A stretch of DNA of 30,365 nucleotides from Planctomycetota bacterium (GCA_016927125.1 JAFGNG010000212.1:1-30365), one strand, 5' to 3'; shown: positions 8,482 to 16,943, counted from the stretch's first letter. Notes: generated by a model not told the origin, from the letters alone. Translations and numbers: made by a program.

Positions 8482-10545
8482 TTAAAAAACCTCAATTATT
8501 TCATCAGGGTTAGTAAACTCAAGCTCTTCCTGCTCGAATAACTTCCCAACCAGGTTGCCGCTTCCCCAAGGGCCGAAATCCCAAGTGATATTATATTCTG
8601 GATCATCCTCGCGGAGGAATTCTTCCTTAAAGTGATAGAGAAAGAAGTTATTTTGGGTGGCATAGGGCGCTCCCTTTAATGGCAGGCTGATTAGAGAGCC
8701 CTGTTTAATCATTACCCTTGGCCGTTGAAAATTATTCTGGTCTTTGCTGACTCCCCTGACTAGATTGCCAAAATTATCCTTCACCTGGAACATCAACTGC
8801 GTAGTAGCCTCGGGAGGTTCATTCTCCTGTATGCTGGCAAACAAGACCTGGTTCTGCAAAGAACCTCCCATGGATAAGTTTAGAGTTCTTCCTGCCTGTA
8901 AATTAATTGAGATATCGTTTAAAGACAGCCAGTAGGTTTGCGGAGTGCCACCATTGATCTTTACTGCCCGCACCATCCGGTAAGCATGGGGTGACACCAG
9001 GACTTCGGTGATCTCTGCGGGGATATCACAAATGAGTGGCGACCAATCCCATGCCAACTCATCGGTGTGGAGTTGCAGATTGTAAGCCGTGGGCTTGCCT
9101 TCCGCATCCTGCGCGTTGATCTTCAAGGTTGCGGTATTTGCCTCCGAAACCTCAATATTGAAGGGCGAGGTCAGTGGTCGGGGTTCACCGACATAAAACA
9201 AGGCCTTGCCATATGAGCGCGGAGGGCTTACAAACGCCCGCGCCTGCAGGCCAGGATTGGTATGCAACAGCAATTGGGTAGTATTGGTGACTCCCGCATA
9301 ACGAGCCCTAACGTACTTCCCTTGGCTGCCAACGACAAAACCGAGATAATTTTCTCTCGCGACAAAATTAAAGATTTCTGAAAGTAAGTTAACTTTGACC
9401 GTGGTAGTAGGCGCTAAAGTAATTTTCTGGGAAGGATCCTCGATGATTATGCTGTTCTTGGCAAGGAGATAGCCCTCCCCGACATGTTTCCACATTTCTG
9501 GATGGGTAGGCATCGCAAAGAAGCTCCAGGTTCCCGGTTCGACGTTAATAATTGCTTCGCCTCTTTCATCCGTTATCGCTTCACCTCCACTTTTATTCTC
9601 ATGATTTACCGCTTGCAAATACATTTCCGGTAAAGGTGCATTGTTCTCATCGAGAACAATAATATTACCGTTTATAGGTGTTGGTGGAGTAGGTGGATTA
9701 TTGTCAGCTAGATCCTGATAGGTAATCACCCCTCCAAGGGTCAAGGCGCCGGCAACTGCTATCGTGGTGATTTTAACTTTAATTGATGAGGTTACAGCCG
9801 AAGTAATCGAAGAAAATGCACTCGCCCCTCCTGTTGAAGCTGTCCCGGTTTCGACAGCGCTGGTAGTAACCGTAGCCGCCGTTCCTGCTGCCGCATTTGC
9901 AGCCTTTCCTACACCAGCGATAGCGATTTTTAAAATAGCAGTTTCCAATACCTTCGGCACTGCCGCGGTGGCAGTATTCTCTACCAATAAGGAAGTTAAA
10001 ATAGCTGCAGAGGTAATTATTCCGGCTTTTTTAAGTTTCTTCCGCAAGTCTTTGATGCCCTTATCGATCCGTCGGCTGACGGTGGCGCGGCCAAGATTCA
10101 ATTCCGCTGCGATTTCAGCCTGGGGTTTTTTTTCAAAGAAATGCAGGATTATAGGAGCGCGAAGATCTTCTGGCAATTGCATCAAGGCTTCATCAACATG
10201 CGGCCCCAACTCTGCCCAGGTTGTTTCCTCGGTTTCCATTATTTTTTCCATCCCTGCCTGCTTCTCATGCCGTCGGCGCGTGGAATTATTACGGATAACA
10301 TTCTTCGAGCGGTTAACCGCGGTTAAGTGCAACCAGGCCGGGAGTGAGGATTTTATTGCGTCTGTTTTGCGAGCTAATTCTAGAAAGCATTCCTGCACTA
10401 AATCCTCTGCATCATGGGCATTGCCGGTTACCCGCAGGCAGGTTTGATAGACCATCCCGGCGTGCCGGTCAATAATCCTGGCAAAAGCTTCAACATCCCG
10501 GTTTTTTCCATATTGCTGTAGATATAAAAGGTCTTCACTATCCAT
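8482..10545 (-). CDS. ECF sigma factor with membrane-tethered C-terminal domain
   Basis: This 687-residue protein begins as an ECF sigma-70 factor. Region 2 spans about 10-90 (D-A-E-D-L-V-Q-E-C-F and A-V-N-R-S-K-N). Region 4 spans about 112-172, with the helix-turn-helix Q-A-E-I-A-A-E-L-N-L-G-R-A-T-V-S-R-R-I. An Ala/Thr-rich linker (about 175-255) leads to one hydrophobic helix (about 258-277), a Pro-rich hinge, and about 400 residues of beta-rich domains. The first of these, I-N-G-N-I-I-V-L-D-E-N-N-A-P-L-P, resembles a carboxypeptidase-regulatory-like module. Planctomycete ECF factors with C-terminal extensions are known and are thought to be controlled through the extension and not by a separate anti-sigma factor. 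None is encoded nearby. The ATG follows GGAGAG. It probably senses an envelope or extracellular signal; that is inference. Confidence 0.85.
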   Translation of the reverse strand: MDSEDLLYLQQYGKNRDVEAFARIIDRHAGMVYQTCLRVTGNAHDAEDLVQECFLELARKTDAIKSSLPAWLHLTAVNRSKNVIRNNSTRRRHEKQAGMEKIMETEETTWAELGPHVDEALMQLPEDLRAPIILHFFEKKPQAEIAAELNLGRATVSRRIDKGIKDLRKKLKKAGIITSAAILTSLLVENTATAAVPKVLETAILKIAIAGVGKAANAAAGTAATVTTSAVETGTASTGGASAFSSITSAVTSSIKVKITTIAVAGALTLGGVITYQDLADNNPPTPPTPINGNIIVLDENNAPLPEMYLQAVNHENKSGGEAITDERGEAIINVEPGTWSFFAMPTHPEMWKHVGEGYLLAKNSIIIEDPSQKITLAPTTTVKVNLLSEIFNFVARENYLGFVVGSQGKYVRARYAGVTNTTQLLLHTNPGLQARAFVSPPRSYGKALFYVGEPRPLTSPFNIEVSEANTATLKINAQDAEGKPTAYNLQLHTDELAWDWSPLICDIPAEITEVLVSPHAYRMVRAVKINGGTPQTYWLSLNDISINLQAGRTLNLSMGGSLQNQVLFASIQENEPPEATTQLMFQVKDNFGNLVRGVSKDQNNFQRPRVMIKQGSLISLPLKGAPYATQNNFFLYHFKEEFLREDDPEYNITWDFGPWGSGNLVGKLFEQEELEFTNPDEIIEVF

Positions 10546-10581
10546 AGTTCTCTCCAGAGATAATTCGTATCAGTAAGCCCT

Positions 10582-10594
10582 GCTATAATATAGC
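10582..10594. promoter_or_regulatory. Palindrome upstream of the sigma-factor gene
   Basis: GCTATA-A-TATAGC is a 6-bp perfect inverted repeat around one central base, 37 bp upstream of the sigma-factor start. Its AT-rich core could be a -10 region or operator. No good -35 partner was found, so the role is open. Confidence 0.3.
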
Positions 10595-10701
10595 CTCGCC
10601 CGGGATACAAATGATCCGTAAAAAAACTTTTAATTAAATAATTATTGTGCCAGATATGGGCGTTAGTGAAACCTAAGCGAATTATCGATCGCTTAAAATG
10701 C

Positions 10702-12612
10702 CTAAGGTTTGGTAAAATATCCTTCGCCCGCGAAGGCTTTCTCGCCGTTCCAATCAGGCTGCCAGCTATGGTGCAGACCATTGCGCGAGTCCTTGCGCGC
10801 ATAGTCAAAATCATTGATTGCGATATTCAAGTTGAATCCTTGCCAGGGCTGTTCTTGCTTTTCACTAAGAAGAGCCAGGGGGATTTTGACTTCCGTAATG
10901 TGGCCGGTTTCGGTCCGCGCGCAGATTACCTTGGTGCCTTGCGGCATGGGTGGCAAGGAATAATAGGTTCGCTCAATTTCCCTGCTTCCCGGTTCTGTTG
11001 GCGGATTTGCCATGATTACTGCTTGCCACGCACAGCGGTTCTCGCCATGGGGTTGTTCCCGCGACGGGTTCGGCCTGGCATCAAGCCAGATCTCGGTACC
11101 GTCATGCCAGTGCCACATCCGGGTGGAATCTATCAGGAGGTGGTCATCAATCGCTTCCACCGCGATATAGAGATATTCATCATCAAAGGCGGTGCCAAAT
11201 CGTCCAAGGAGGTCATTCCACCCCAGATACGGCTTAGTCGCCTCCTCGGGGTAAAGCTGCTTAGGTGTAATCTGCCAGGGTCCCTCCAGTGTATATGGCA
11301 ATGCTGTCCAATCATCAAGCTTGCCGTCAACCACCACCTCATTTGTCAGCCGGGGACAGACTTGTTTTCTGGTAATGCCGAGGTTCCGGTTACCCTTAAA
11401 AGTATATGGTTGCTGGCCTTCATCCTCAGCCCAGGCAATTTCCCAACTAAATTTCAGAGTTGGTTTAGCTATTGCACCAACTCCATAGGAGACGTCAGAT
11501 TTTAAGGTGATAGGTATAGCCTGGGTAGTATTGCCAGGGATCTCAAAGTCAAAATCTGTTGGCATTACCATCCATGGTGTTTCCGCTGTGATACTTCCCT
11601 CAATCCGTATTTTTTGAGGACTAGGATTAGCGATTTGGAGCCTTGTCTCCAGATGATCGACAAATACTGAATCTGTGAACAATGGCTTAATTTCAACAAT
11701 TCTCCCATCTTCCAGGGAGTAGATGAAGTTAGTCTCTTGCCGGGTACGGATCTTTTTCTCTCTAATTCCGTCCAGCATCAGGTTCACAATCCGCGGTCCG
11801 TCGTCGGTCATGGTTACCCAGACTAGGTGGTCGAATTCCCCGAAAGCATCGCCGCGCAAAGCATTTCTCCCACCGGTGGTGGCAAGAGTAATATAGTCAT
11901 TACCGTCTTTCTCCTCCCACGTATAGTCATGGTTGTGACCGGCAAAGACGGTATAAGAACGCCCCTGCAAGGCCTCCTCGATCTGATCCCAACCAGCGTG
12001 CCCGCCATGTTGATAGGAACAAAAAACTGGTTTATGCATAAAGACAAAGGTCCAGCGAACCTCCTGGTGATCTGCTAATACTTTGCGGACATACGCAATT
12101 TGTTCCGGGCTGAAATAGCCATGTTCAACCCCCTGGGGAGATTCTTCCGTGTTCAGGCAGAGAAACAGGGTCCGATGATAAAGGAAATGATAATAAGTTT
12201 TGCCATAACGTTTCCGATATTCTTCTTCGTGCAGTTCATCAACGATATCGTGATTACCAGGTATATAAAAGAAAGGCATTTCAAGCTTGGCGATCATGCG
12301 GTCAATTTCTGCATGCTGTTCTTTAAGTTTAGTAGCTTCTTTAGCATATCCCTGGATGAGATCGCCAATGGAGACCACAAATTCCGGCTGGAGCAGGTTA
12401 ATCTTGTCCATGGCCTGATCAAAAACCCCGTTTCGGCACCCCCCGGTGCGATCGGCAACAATCACAAACTGGAAGTTTTCAGATTTATTATTCGCTTCCA
12501 GGGATGTCCACGGAGCGCCTCCTTCCGGTTTCTCCACGACGAAGGTTTCCCCTGCCTGGCTCAAAGTGCTGATAATTAGGATTGCGCTTATGAGAGAGAT
12601 GATTTTCCGCAT
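10702..12612 (-). CDS. Secreted metallophosphoesterase with CBM9-like domain
   Basis: The 636-residue product has a signal peptide (1-20). A calcineurin-like metallophosphoesterase domain (about 46-285) carries VADRTGG (52-58, replacing the usual D-x-H), GDLIQG (83-88), GNHD (119-122), a later H-K-P-V and GHNHDY, all expected metal or catalytic motifs. An Ig-like linker follows (about 330-410). The C-terminal 200 residues are a CBM9-like domain (V-V-V-D-G-K-L-D-D-W, then E-Y-L-Y-I-A-V-E and T-E-I-W-L-D-A). Enzymes of this shape act on phosphoesters outside the cytoplasm, possibly attached to glycans or membranes; the substrate is unknown. The ATG is preceded by TAGGAG. It lies 156 bp upstream of the sigma-factor gene in the same direction and could share its transcript. 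Confidence 0.85.
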   Translation of the reverse strand: MRKIISLISAILIISTLSQAGETFVVEKPEGGAPWTSLEANNKSENFQFVIVADRTGGCRNGVFDQAMDKINLLQPEFVVSIGDLIQGYAKEATKLKEQHAEIDRMIAKLEMPFFYIPGNHDIVDELHEEEYRKRYGKTYYHFLYHRTLFLCLNTEESPQGVEHGYFSPEQIAYVRKVLADHQEVRWTFVFMHKPVFCSYQHGGHAGWDQIEEALQGRSYTVFAGHNHDYTWEEKDGNDYITLATTGGRNALRGDAFGEFDHLVWVTMTDDGPRIVNLMLDGIREKKIRTRQETNFIYSLEDGRIVEIKPLFTDSVFVDHLETRLQIANPSPQKIRIEGSITAETPWMVMPTDFDFEIPGNTTQAIPITLKSDVSYGVGAIAKPTLKFSWEIAWAEDEGQQPYTFKGNRNLGITRKQVCPRLTNEVVVDGKLDDWTALPYTLEGPWQITPKQLYPEEATKPYLGWNDLLGRFGTAFDDEYLYIAVEAIDDHLLIDSTRMWHWHDGTEIWLDARPNPSREQPHGENRCAWQAVIMANPPTEPGSREIERTYYSLPPMPQGTKVICARTETGHITEVKIPLALLSEKQEQPWQGFNLNIAINDFDYARKDSRNGLHHSWQPDWNGEKAFAGEGYFTKP

Positions 12613-12662
12613 AACTCCTACCTTTCCAGTGTTAAGTACTGTGAGTTAAGATGCAGTTTATC

Positions 12663-12692
12663 AATATAACAAATTCATTGTGAAAAGTACAA
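12663..12692 (-). promoter_or_regulatory. Candidate promoter of the metallophosphoesterase gene
   Basis: On the minus strand TTGTAC (12692-12687) is separated by 18 bp from TATATT (12668-12663), a -10 matching five of six positions. It is about 50 bp upstream of the start codon. The -35 is weak. Confidence 0.4.
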
Positions 12693-12751
12693 GCTTTGAT
12701 ATATACAATTCTCCTTGGAATAGCTGTTTGCAGTGCCTGCCTTATTTTTCA

Positions 12752-12780
12752 TTGACAAAAATTTAGCAAGCCGTTAGAGT
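12752..12780 (+). promoter_or_regulatory. Sigma70-type promoter of the dehydrogenase operon
   Basis: A perfect -35 TTGACA (12752-12757) is followed by a 17-bp spacer and TAGAGT (12775-12780), which matches four of six -10 positions. It predicts a 5' leader of about 120 nt before the aldehyde dehydrogenase start. Confidence 0.6.
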
Positions 12781-12908
12781 GCTTTCCGTACTCCATAAGT
12801 TGCAGCAGGTTACATCCATTAAAATAAGATTTACAGGCATCTGCCTGGCAAAATTTATCTGGGTTATTTCAGAAGAAGGTTACTTTGTTTACTTGGAAAG
12901 GGTAAGTC

Positions 12909-14390
12909 ATGGCTAAAGAGCTTAAGAATTATATTAACGGCAAATGGGTAGTAGCCGAGAACAGCGGCTACCTGGATGTGGAAAATCCAAGTACTGGCGA
13001 GACTCTCGGCAAGGTGCCGCTTTCGACCGAAGCCGAAGCCGGCCGCGCGGTTGCCGCTGCCAAGGCCGCTTTCAAGGGGTGGAGGGATACCCCGGTGGCT
13101 GAACGCGCCGAGTACATGTACAAGATGCTGGCGATTATGAAGGAAAATGAAGAGGAACTGAGCCGCACCCTCACGAGCGAAATGGGCAAGTCCATTCCGG
13201 ACGCGCGCGCGGAAATGAAGCGGACCTTCCAGAATATAGAGGCCGCCTGTTCGGCGCCGATGCTGCAGCAGGGCTACAAAATGCTGGGCTGCGCCCGGAA
13301 TATTGATGGCGAAGTCATCAACCTTCCGATCGGGGTGTTTGTGGCGATTTCGCCCTTTAACTTCCCGGCGATGACCCCCTTCTGGTTTATCCCCTTCGCG
13401 ATTGTCACCGGCAATACTTTTATTCTCAAACCCTCCGAATTGGTCCCCATGACCGCGGATCTCTCGGCGCACCTGATCGAGAAGATCGGCCTGCCCGCGG
13501 GTGTCTTCAACCTGGTTCACGGCGACAAGGTTGCTGGCAATAGCTTTATTGAAAACCCGGATGTTGCGGGTGTGTCCTTCGTCGGTAAATCAGCAACCTG
13601 CGTGGAGATAGCTGCTAAGTGCGCCGCGCATAAAAAGCGCTACCAGGCAATGGGCTCCGCCAAGAACCACCTGGTCGTGATGCCGGATTATGTCCAGATG
13701 GACGAGTTGATCCGCAACATGAGCACCTCCTGCTTCGGTTGCGCGGGCCAGCGCTGCATGGCCTCCTCCGCGATCGTTGCGGTTGGGGATGAAATGTATG
13801 AAAAGGTATCTACCAGGTTTGTCGAAGACGCCAAGAACTTCATCACCGCCAATCCGCTCGATCCGAAGTACGCCAATGAACCCTTGCTGACCGGTCCGGT
13901 AATTACCGCCCAGGCCAAGGACTTCATCCACAAGATGATTGAAACCGGCGTGAAGGAAGGCGCGACCCTGGCGCTGGACGGCCGCGGCATCGAGGTGCCG
14001 GGCTGTGAAAAAGGACACTTCATTGGGCCGACCGTCTTTACCGATGTTAAGCCCGGCATGGAAATCCACAAGACCGAGATCTTCGGTCCGGTGGTCGTGA
14101 TCCTTAAGGTGGATACCCTGGATGAGGCCATCAAGATTATCAATGAGCACCAGTACTCCAATGCCTGCTCGATTTACACCCAGAACGGATATTACGCCCG
14201 GAAATTCAAGCTTGAAGTGGAGCCCGGCATGGTTGGAATCAATGTGGGTATCCCGGCGCCGGTGCCGTTCCTGCCCTTCGGCGGGTCGAAGTACTCGATG
14301 ATCTGCGACATCAAGATGCAGGGCCAGGAAGCGTTCCGGTTCTATACCCATGACCGGGTAGTCATCGAGCGTTACTGGACCGAGGACTAA
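12909..14390 (+). CDS. mmsA: CoA-acylating methylmalonate/malonate-semialdehyde dehydrogenase
   Basis: This 493-residue protein is an aldehyde dehydrogenase of the MMSDH branch, which oxidises malonate or methylmalonate semialdehyde with NAD+, loses CO2 and forms acetyl- or propionyl-CoA. Evidence is the N-terminal N-Y-I-N-G-K-W, the cofactor segment SPFNFPAM (148-155), MGSAKNH (248-254) where ordinary ALDHs have an E-L-G-G motif, the catalytic Cys283 in GQRCMA, and the MMSDH signature VGIPAPVPFLPFGG near the C-terminus. Length is normal for the family. A GGAAAGGG ribosome site precedes the ATG. The codon third positions are strongly G/C biased, suggesting high expression. The alcohol dehydrogenase follows 32 bp downstream and probably supplies or consumes the aldehyde. 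Other short-chain CoA-acylating roles in fermentation cannot be excluded. Confidence 0.88.
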   Translation: MAKELKNYINGKWVVAENSGYLDVENPSTGETLGKVPLSTEAEAGRAVAAAKAAFKGWRDTPVAERAEYMYKMLAIMKENEEELSRTLTSEMGKSIPDARAEMKRTFQNIEAACSAPMLQQGYKMLGCARNIDGEVINLPIGVFVAISPFNFPAMTPFWFIPFAIVTGNTFILKPSELVPMTADLSAHLIEKIGLPAGVFNLVHGDKVAGNSFIENPDVAGVSFVGKSATCVEIAAKCAAHKKRYQAMGSAKNHLVVMPDYVQMDELIRNMSTSCFGCAGQRCMASSAIVAVGDEMYEKVSTRFVEDAKNFITANPLDPKYANEPLLTGPVITAQAKDFIHKMIETGVKEGATLALDGRGIEVPGCEKGHFIGPTVFTDVKPGMEIHKTEIFGPVVVILKVDTLDEAIKIINEHQYSNACSIYTQNGYYARKFKLEVEPGMVGINVGIPAPVPFLPFGGSKYSMICDIKMQGQEAFRFYTHDRVVIERYWTED

Positions 14391-14422
14391 GAAACCATTC
14401 CGAAGAGCGAAAGGAGCGAACC

Positions 14423-15574
14423 ATGGCTTTCAAAAAGTTCGGCATGAACACCCAGGTGCTCATTGGAGAGAATGTCTGCGAACAGATCTCCATGCATGCT
14501 GAAAAGTTGGGCGCCCGGAACATCCTGGTAGTTACGGATGAAGGGTTGGTAAAAGCCGGGATTGCGGATAAAGTTCTTCAACACATTGACAAGGATAAAT
14601 TCCAGGTCAAGGTCTTCAGCGAAGTCCAGCCGGATCCCTCGGTGAAGGTTTCGGATAAAGGCGCGGAGATTGCCAAGCAGATGAAGTGCGATCTGATCAT
14701 CGCCGTCGGCGGTGGCAGCTCCATCGACGCGGGCAAGGCTATGGCCCTGGTCGCTACCAACGGCGGTTCCGCCGCCGATTACGAAGGCATCGAGCAGCAT
14801 ACCAAGACGCCCCTGCCCTTGTTCGCGATCCCCACTACTTGCGGGACCGGCAGCGAGGTCACCGGCGCTATTGTTATGACCAACACCGATACCGACTACA
14901 AATTCATTATCTGGGGCTTGGATATCTGTCCCAAGGTAGCCTTCCTGGATCCCACCTTTGTGGCGGGAATTCCCAAGAAGGTGATGGTGCCGACCGCGAT
15001 GGACGCGCTGACGCATTGTGTGGAGTCTTATCTCTCCAAGCTCGCGACGCCGCAGTCGCAGGCCATGTCGATCGCGGGGATCAAATTGCTGGGTGAAAAC
15101 TTTGTCAAGGCGGCGAATAACACCAGTGATCTGGATGCGATGCTGAATATGCTGATTGCGGCCGATATGGGCGGCATTGCCCTGGCCTCCACCCGGCTTG
15201 GGATTGTCCACGCCATGGCCCTGCCCCCGGGAGCAATGTTCCATGTTCCCCACGGTATTGCCAACGCGATCCTCCTGCCGCACGGACTGGAATACAACCT
15301 CGGCTCCGATGATGCCGCCTACTGCGAGATGGCCAAGGCTCTGGGCTGCGACCTCACCGGCCTCTCCGAGGCGGAAGGCGCAAAAGAACTGGTTAAGGCG
15401 CTCAAGCAAGTGGTGATTGATGTAGACGCGCCGGCCAAGTTCTCCGAGGTTGGAGTGACGGAGGATAAGATCGAAGCTATGGCCAAGGACGCAATGAAGA
15501 GCAGCCATATCTCCGTGAATCCCAAGCCCATTACCGAGGAAGCTGTAATCAAGCTGTATAAGCAGGCGATGTAA
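14423..15574 (+). CDS. Iron-containing (group III) alcohol dehydrogenase
   Basis: The product is 383 residues, the usual length of this NAD(P)-dependent family. It shows the cofactor motif AVGGGSSIDAGKA (94-106), IPTTCGTGSEVT (136-147), and metal ligands expected at Asp194, His198 (D-A-L-T-H-C-V-E-S-Y), His263 and His277 (H-A-M-A then V-P-H-G). It interconverts alcohols and aldehydes or semialdehydes in the cytoplasm. A strong AAAGGAG site precedes the ATG, and the gene ends before a clear terminator, so it is the last gene of a two-gene operon. With the MmsA-type enzyme upstream, 3-hydroxypropionate or 3-hydroxyisobutyrate to acyl-CoA, or the reverse disposal of reducing power, is plausible. 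The substrate is inferred only from the pairing. G/C-biased third positions match those of its partner. Confidence 0.9.
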   Translation: MAFKKFGMNTQVLIGENVCEQISMHAEKLGARNILVVTDEGLVKAGIADKVLQHIDKDKFQVKVFSEVQPDPSVKVSDKGAEIAKQMKCDLIIAVGGGSSIDAGKAMALVATNGGSAADYEGIEQHTKTPLPLFAIPTTCGTGSEVTGAIVMTNTDTDYKFIIWGLDICPKVAFLDPTFVAGIPKKVMVPTAMDALTHCVESYLSKLATPQSQAMSIAGIKLLGENFVKAANNTSDLDAMLNMLIAADMGGIALASTRLGIVHAMALPPGAMFHVPHGIANAILLPHGLEYNLGSDDAAYCEMAKALGCDLTGLSEAEGAKELVKALKQVVIDVDAPAKFSEVGVTEDKIEAMAKDAMKSSHISVNPKPITEEAVIKLYKQAM

Positions 15575-15585
15575 TTTTAGAACAC

Positions 15586-15602
15586 CCCGGAAAACCTCCG
15601 GG
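15586..15602 (+). other. Short GC-rich hairpin before the terminator
   Basis: CCCGG and CCGGG pair around a 7-nt loop 12 bp past the alcohol dehydrogenase stop and 16 bp before the main terminator stem. It lacks a T-run, so it may protect the mRNA 3' end and is unlikely to terminate transcription. Confidence 0.4.
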
Positions 15603-15618
15603 ATTCCACAAATCCATT

Positions 15619-15656
15619 AAACCCGCACACTTAGCAAATGGGTGTGCGGGTTTTTT
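15619..15656 (+). terminator. Rho-independent terminator of the dehydrogenase operon
   Basis: Perfect 10-bp arms ACCCGCACAC (15621-15630) and GTGTGCGGGT (15642-15651) close an 11-nt loop. The stem is extended by A-T pairs and followed by a run of T. It is a textbook intrinsic terminator. Confidence 0.95.
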
Positions 15657-15831
15657 AATTTTTTTAACAGTCTAATATATAACAGGTTGTAGGTAATGCA
15701 ATTAAGAGGAAATTATTTAAAATTTGCATTTCAGGCAATGTGTTGTAAGTTAATATAGAAGCATATACTTGTTGAATAAAAGCCTGTAATGGCATCTGTT
15801 TGAGATATCACAACTTGAAAGGCTCACAACC

Positions 15832-16467
15832 ATGAGAAATTTCATCATCATTCTAATTGTGCTTACGATCAGCTCGTTTTGTTTTGCCTCCCCCATTCCG
15901 GTTCAGAGCGGTACCACGATTGTCTGTGATCAGCCAACCTTTGAATATACTTATGTGCCTAGGACAGAAGGTGTCGATGACACCCCGCAACTGAGCGGAA
16001 ATATTGGTTTTGTAAGTGAAACCTCAGGCGCCAGCTTCTTTACTGATACCTCCCTGGATAGCGATACCGCCAGGGTGCTCTATACCCTGGTAGCAGGCGC
16101 AGGCCTGGAATTCGATGATATTAATATCAATTCACGTGCTACCATCTTCCATAATGAAGGTTTGATCACCGGCCATTACCGGGTTGATGGCGGGGGCTGG
16201 CAGTTATTCTTAACTACCCACCGCCAGTACACTGAAGATTTACGACAACTGGATACTCTTGAAGATCTTGGCGGTCAGACTGTAGAATTGCTTTATACGA
16301 TCAACCGCGATACTACCAGCTATTGGACAGATGAAGGTAATGTCCAACTCTTCAGGTCTTATTCTGCGGCGGATTATACCTTCAGCATTTCCGGAACCAC
16401 GGTTCCCGAACCCTCAGCGCTTATCCTGCTTGGGCTTGGCGCTCTGATTCTGAAGAGAAAACAATAA
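15832..16467 (+). CDS. PEP-CTERM-anchored exported protein
   Basis: This 211-residue protein has an N-terminal signal peptide (about 1-19) and a classic C-terminal sorting signal: VPEP, a hydrophobic stretch of about 13 residues and a basic K-R-K-Q tail. In PEP-CTERM/exosortase systems this tail is cleaved by an exosortase and the protein goes to the cell surface or exopolysaccharide. No exosortase gene lies in the window. The roughly 165-residue middle is beta-rich with many Thr, Ser and Asp and no recognised domain. The start follows AAAGG at about 10 nt. Upstream is AT-rich with a poor promoter candidate (TATACT near 15770). It converges on the DUF134 gene with only 11 bp between stops. 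The sorting signal is firm; the function is unknown. Confidence 0.82.
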   Translation: MRNFIIILIVLTISSFCFASPIPVQSGTTIVCDQPTFEYTYVPRTEGVDDTPQLSGNIGFVSETSGASFFTDTSLDSDTARVLYTLVAGAGLEFDDININSRATIFHNEGLITGHYRVDGGGWQLFLTTHRQYTEDLRQLDTLEDLGGQTVELLYTINRDTTSYWTDEGNVQLFRSYSAADYTFSISGTTVPEPSALILLGLGALILKRKQ

Positions 16468-16478
16468 CCTGATTTAAA

Positions 16479-16928
16479 TTATTCTCTGCGCCCTCTCCCC
16501 CCGCCGTGCCTGTGTCGGCCAGTATCGGTTCGCTGTAACTGGTCTTCATTGCACTGCGGGCATTCTTGCGGCCGGCCGGTCCCGAATGGTTCATCGAATT
16601 CGTATTTGCAAGCCAGGCACAGAAAGCGCCGCATCCCGCAAATTTCAATATTACCCCCTTCAATCCGCAATGGCCGCGCTTCAATAATCGCAGTCGCCAC
16701 TTTCTTTCTGGCCTCGGCCAGCAGCCGGGTAAAGGTAGGCCGGGAAATCCCCAGCGCTTCCGCGGCCTGCTCATGATACATCCCCCGCATGTCCGCCAGG
16801 TTCAAAGCTTCCAGTTCATCAATCCTTAACTCTATAAACCCGCCCCTGCCCAGAGGTATCCCGGCAGGCTTGAACACGGAGCACTTGGGCACCGCGCCTA
16901 CTCTCCTGGGCTTATGCGGTCGGGGCAT
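16479..16928 (-). CDS. DUF134-family DNA-binding protein
   Basis: The 149-residue product matches the DUF134 family, small helix-turn-helix proteins that neighbour Mrp/NifX gene clusters in anaerobes and archaea. The N-terminus M-P-R-P-x-K-x-R-R-V and I-E-L-R-I-D-E-L-E-A-L-N-L-A-D are typical. The HTH is H-E-Q-A-A-E-A-L-G-I-S-R-P-T-F-T-R-L-L (about 53-71). Cys residues at C-G, L-C-L-A-C and C-P-Q-C could bind metal or Fe-S, suiting a sensor. A His/Gly/Arg-rich tail (G-R-H-R-H-G-G-G-R-G-R) may also bind metal. It is divergent from the Cys-rich gene and its consensus promoter overlaps theirs, so it is probably the autoregulated controller of the cluster to its right. The regulatory role is inferred from position and fold. 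Confidence 0.85.
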   Translation of the reverse strand: MPRPHKPRRVGAVPKCSVFKPAGIPLGRGGFIELRIDELEALNLADMRGMYHEQAAEALGISRPTFTRLLAEARKKVATAIIEARPLRIEGGNIEICGMRRFLCLACKYEFDEPFGTGRPQECPQCNEDQLQRTDTGRHRHGGGRGRRE

Positions 16929-16943
16929 TGGGCTTTCCTTTTT

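Noticed and set aside
9764..10447. Open frame of 227 codons antisense to the sigma-factor gene
   Set aside because: Its Ala/Val-rich translation is the mirror of the sigma linker and helix-turn-helix region and has no family signature.
10645..11505. Open frame of 286 codons antisense to the metallophosphoesterase
   Set aside because: It overlaps the conserved CBM9-like part of a well-supported gene and shows no domain or ribosome site.
14387..15508. Long open frame antisense to the alcohol dehydrogenase gene
   Set aside because: It mirrors a strongly G/C-biased gene with clear family motifs; the antisense translation has low-complexity His/Gly/Arg composition and no motif.
15789..15805. TGGCAT followed by TTGA as a sigma54 promoter of the PEP-CTERM gene
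   Set aside because: The invariant GC of the -12 element is not at the correct distance from the -24 GG.
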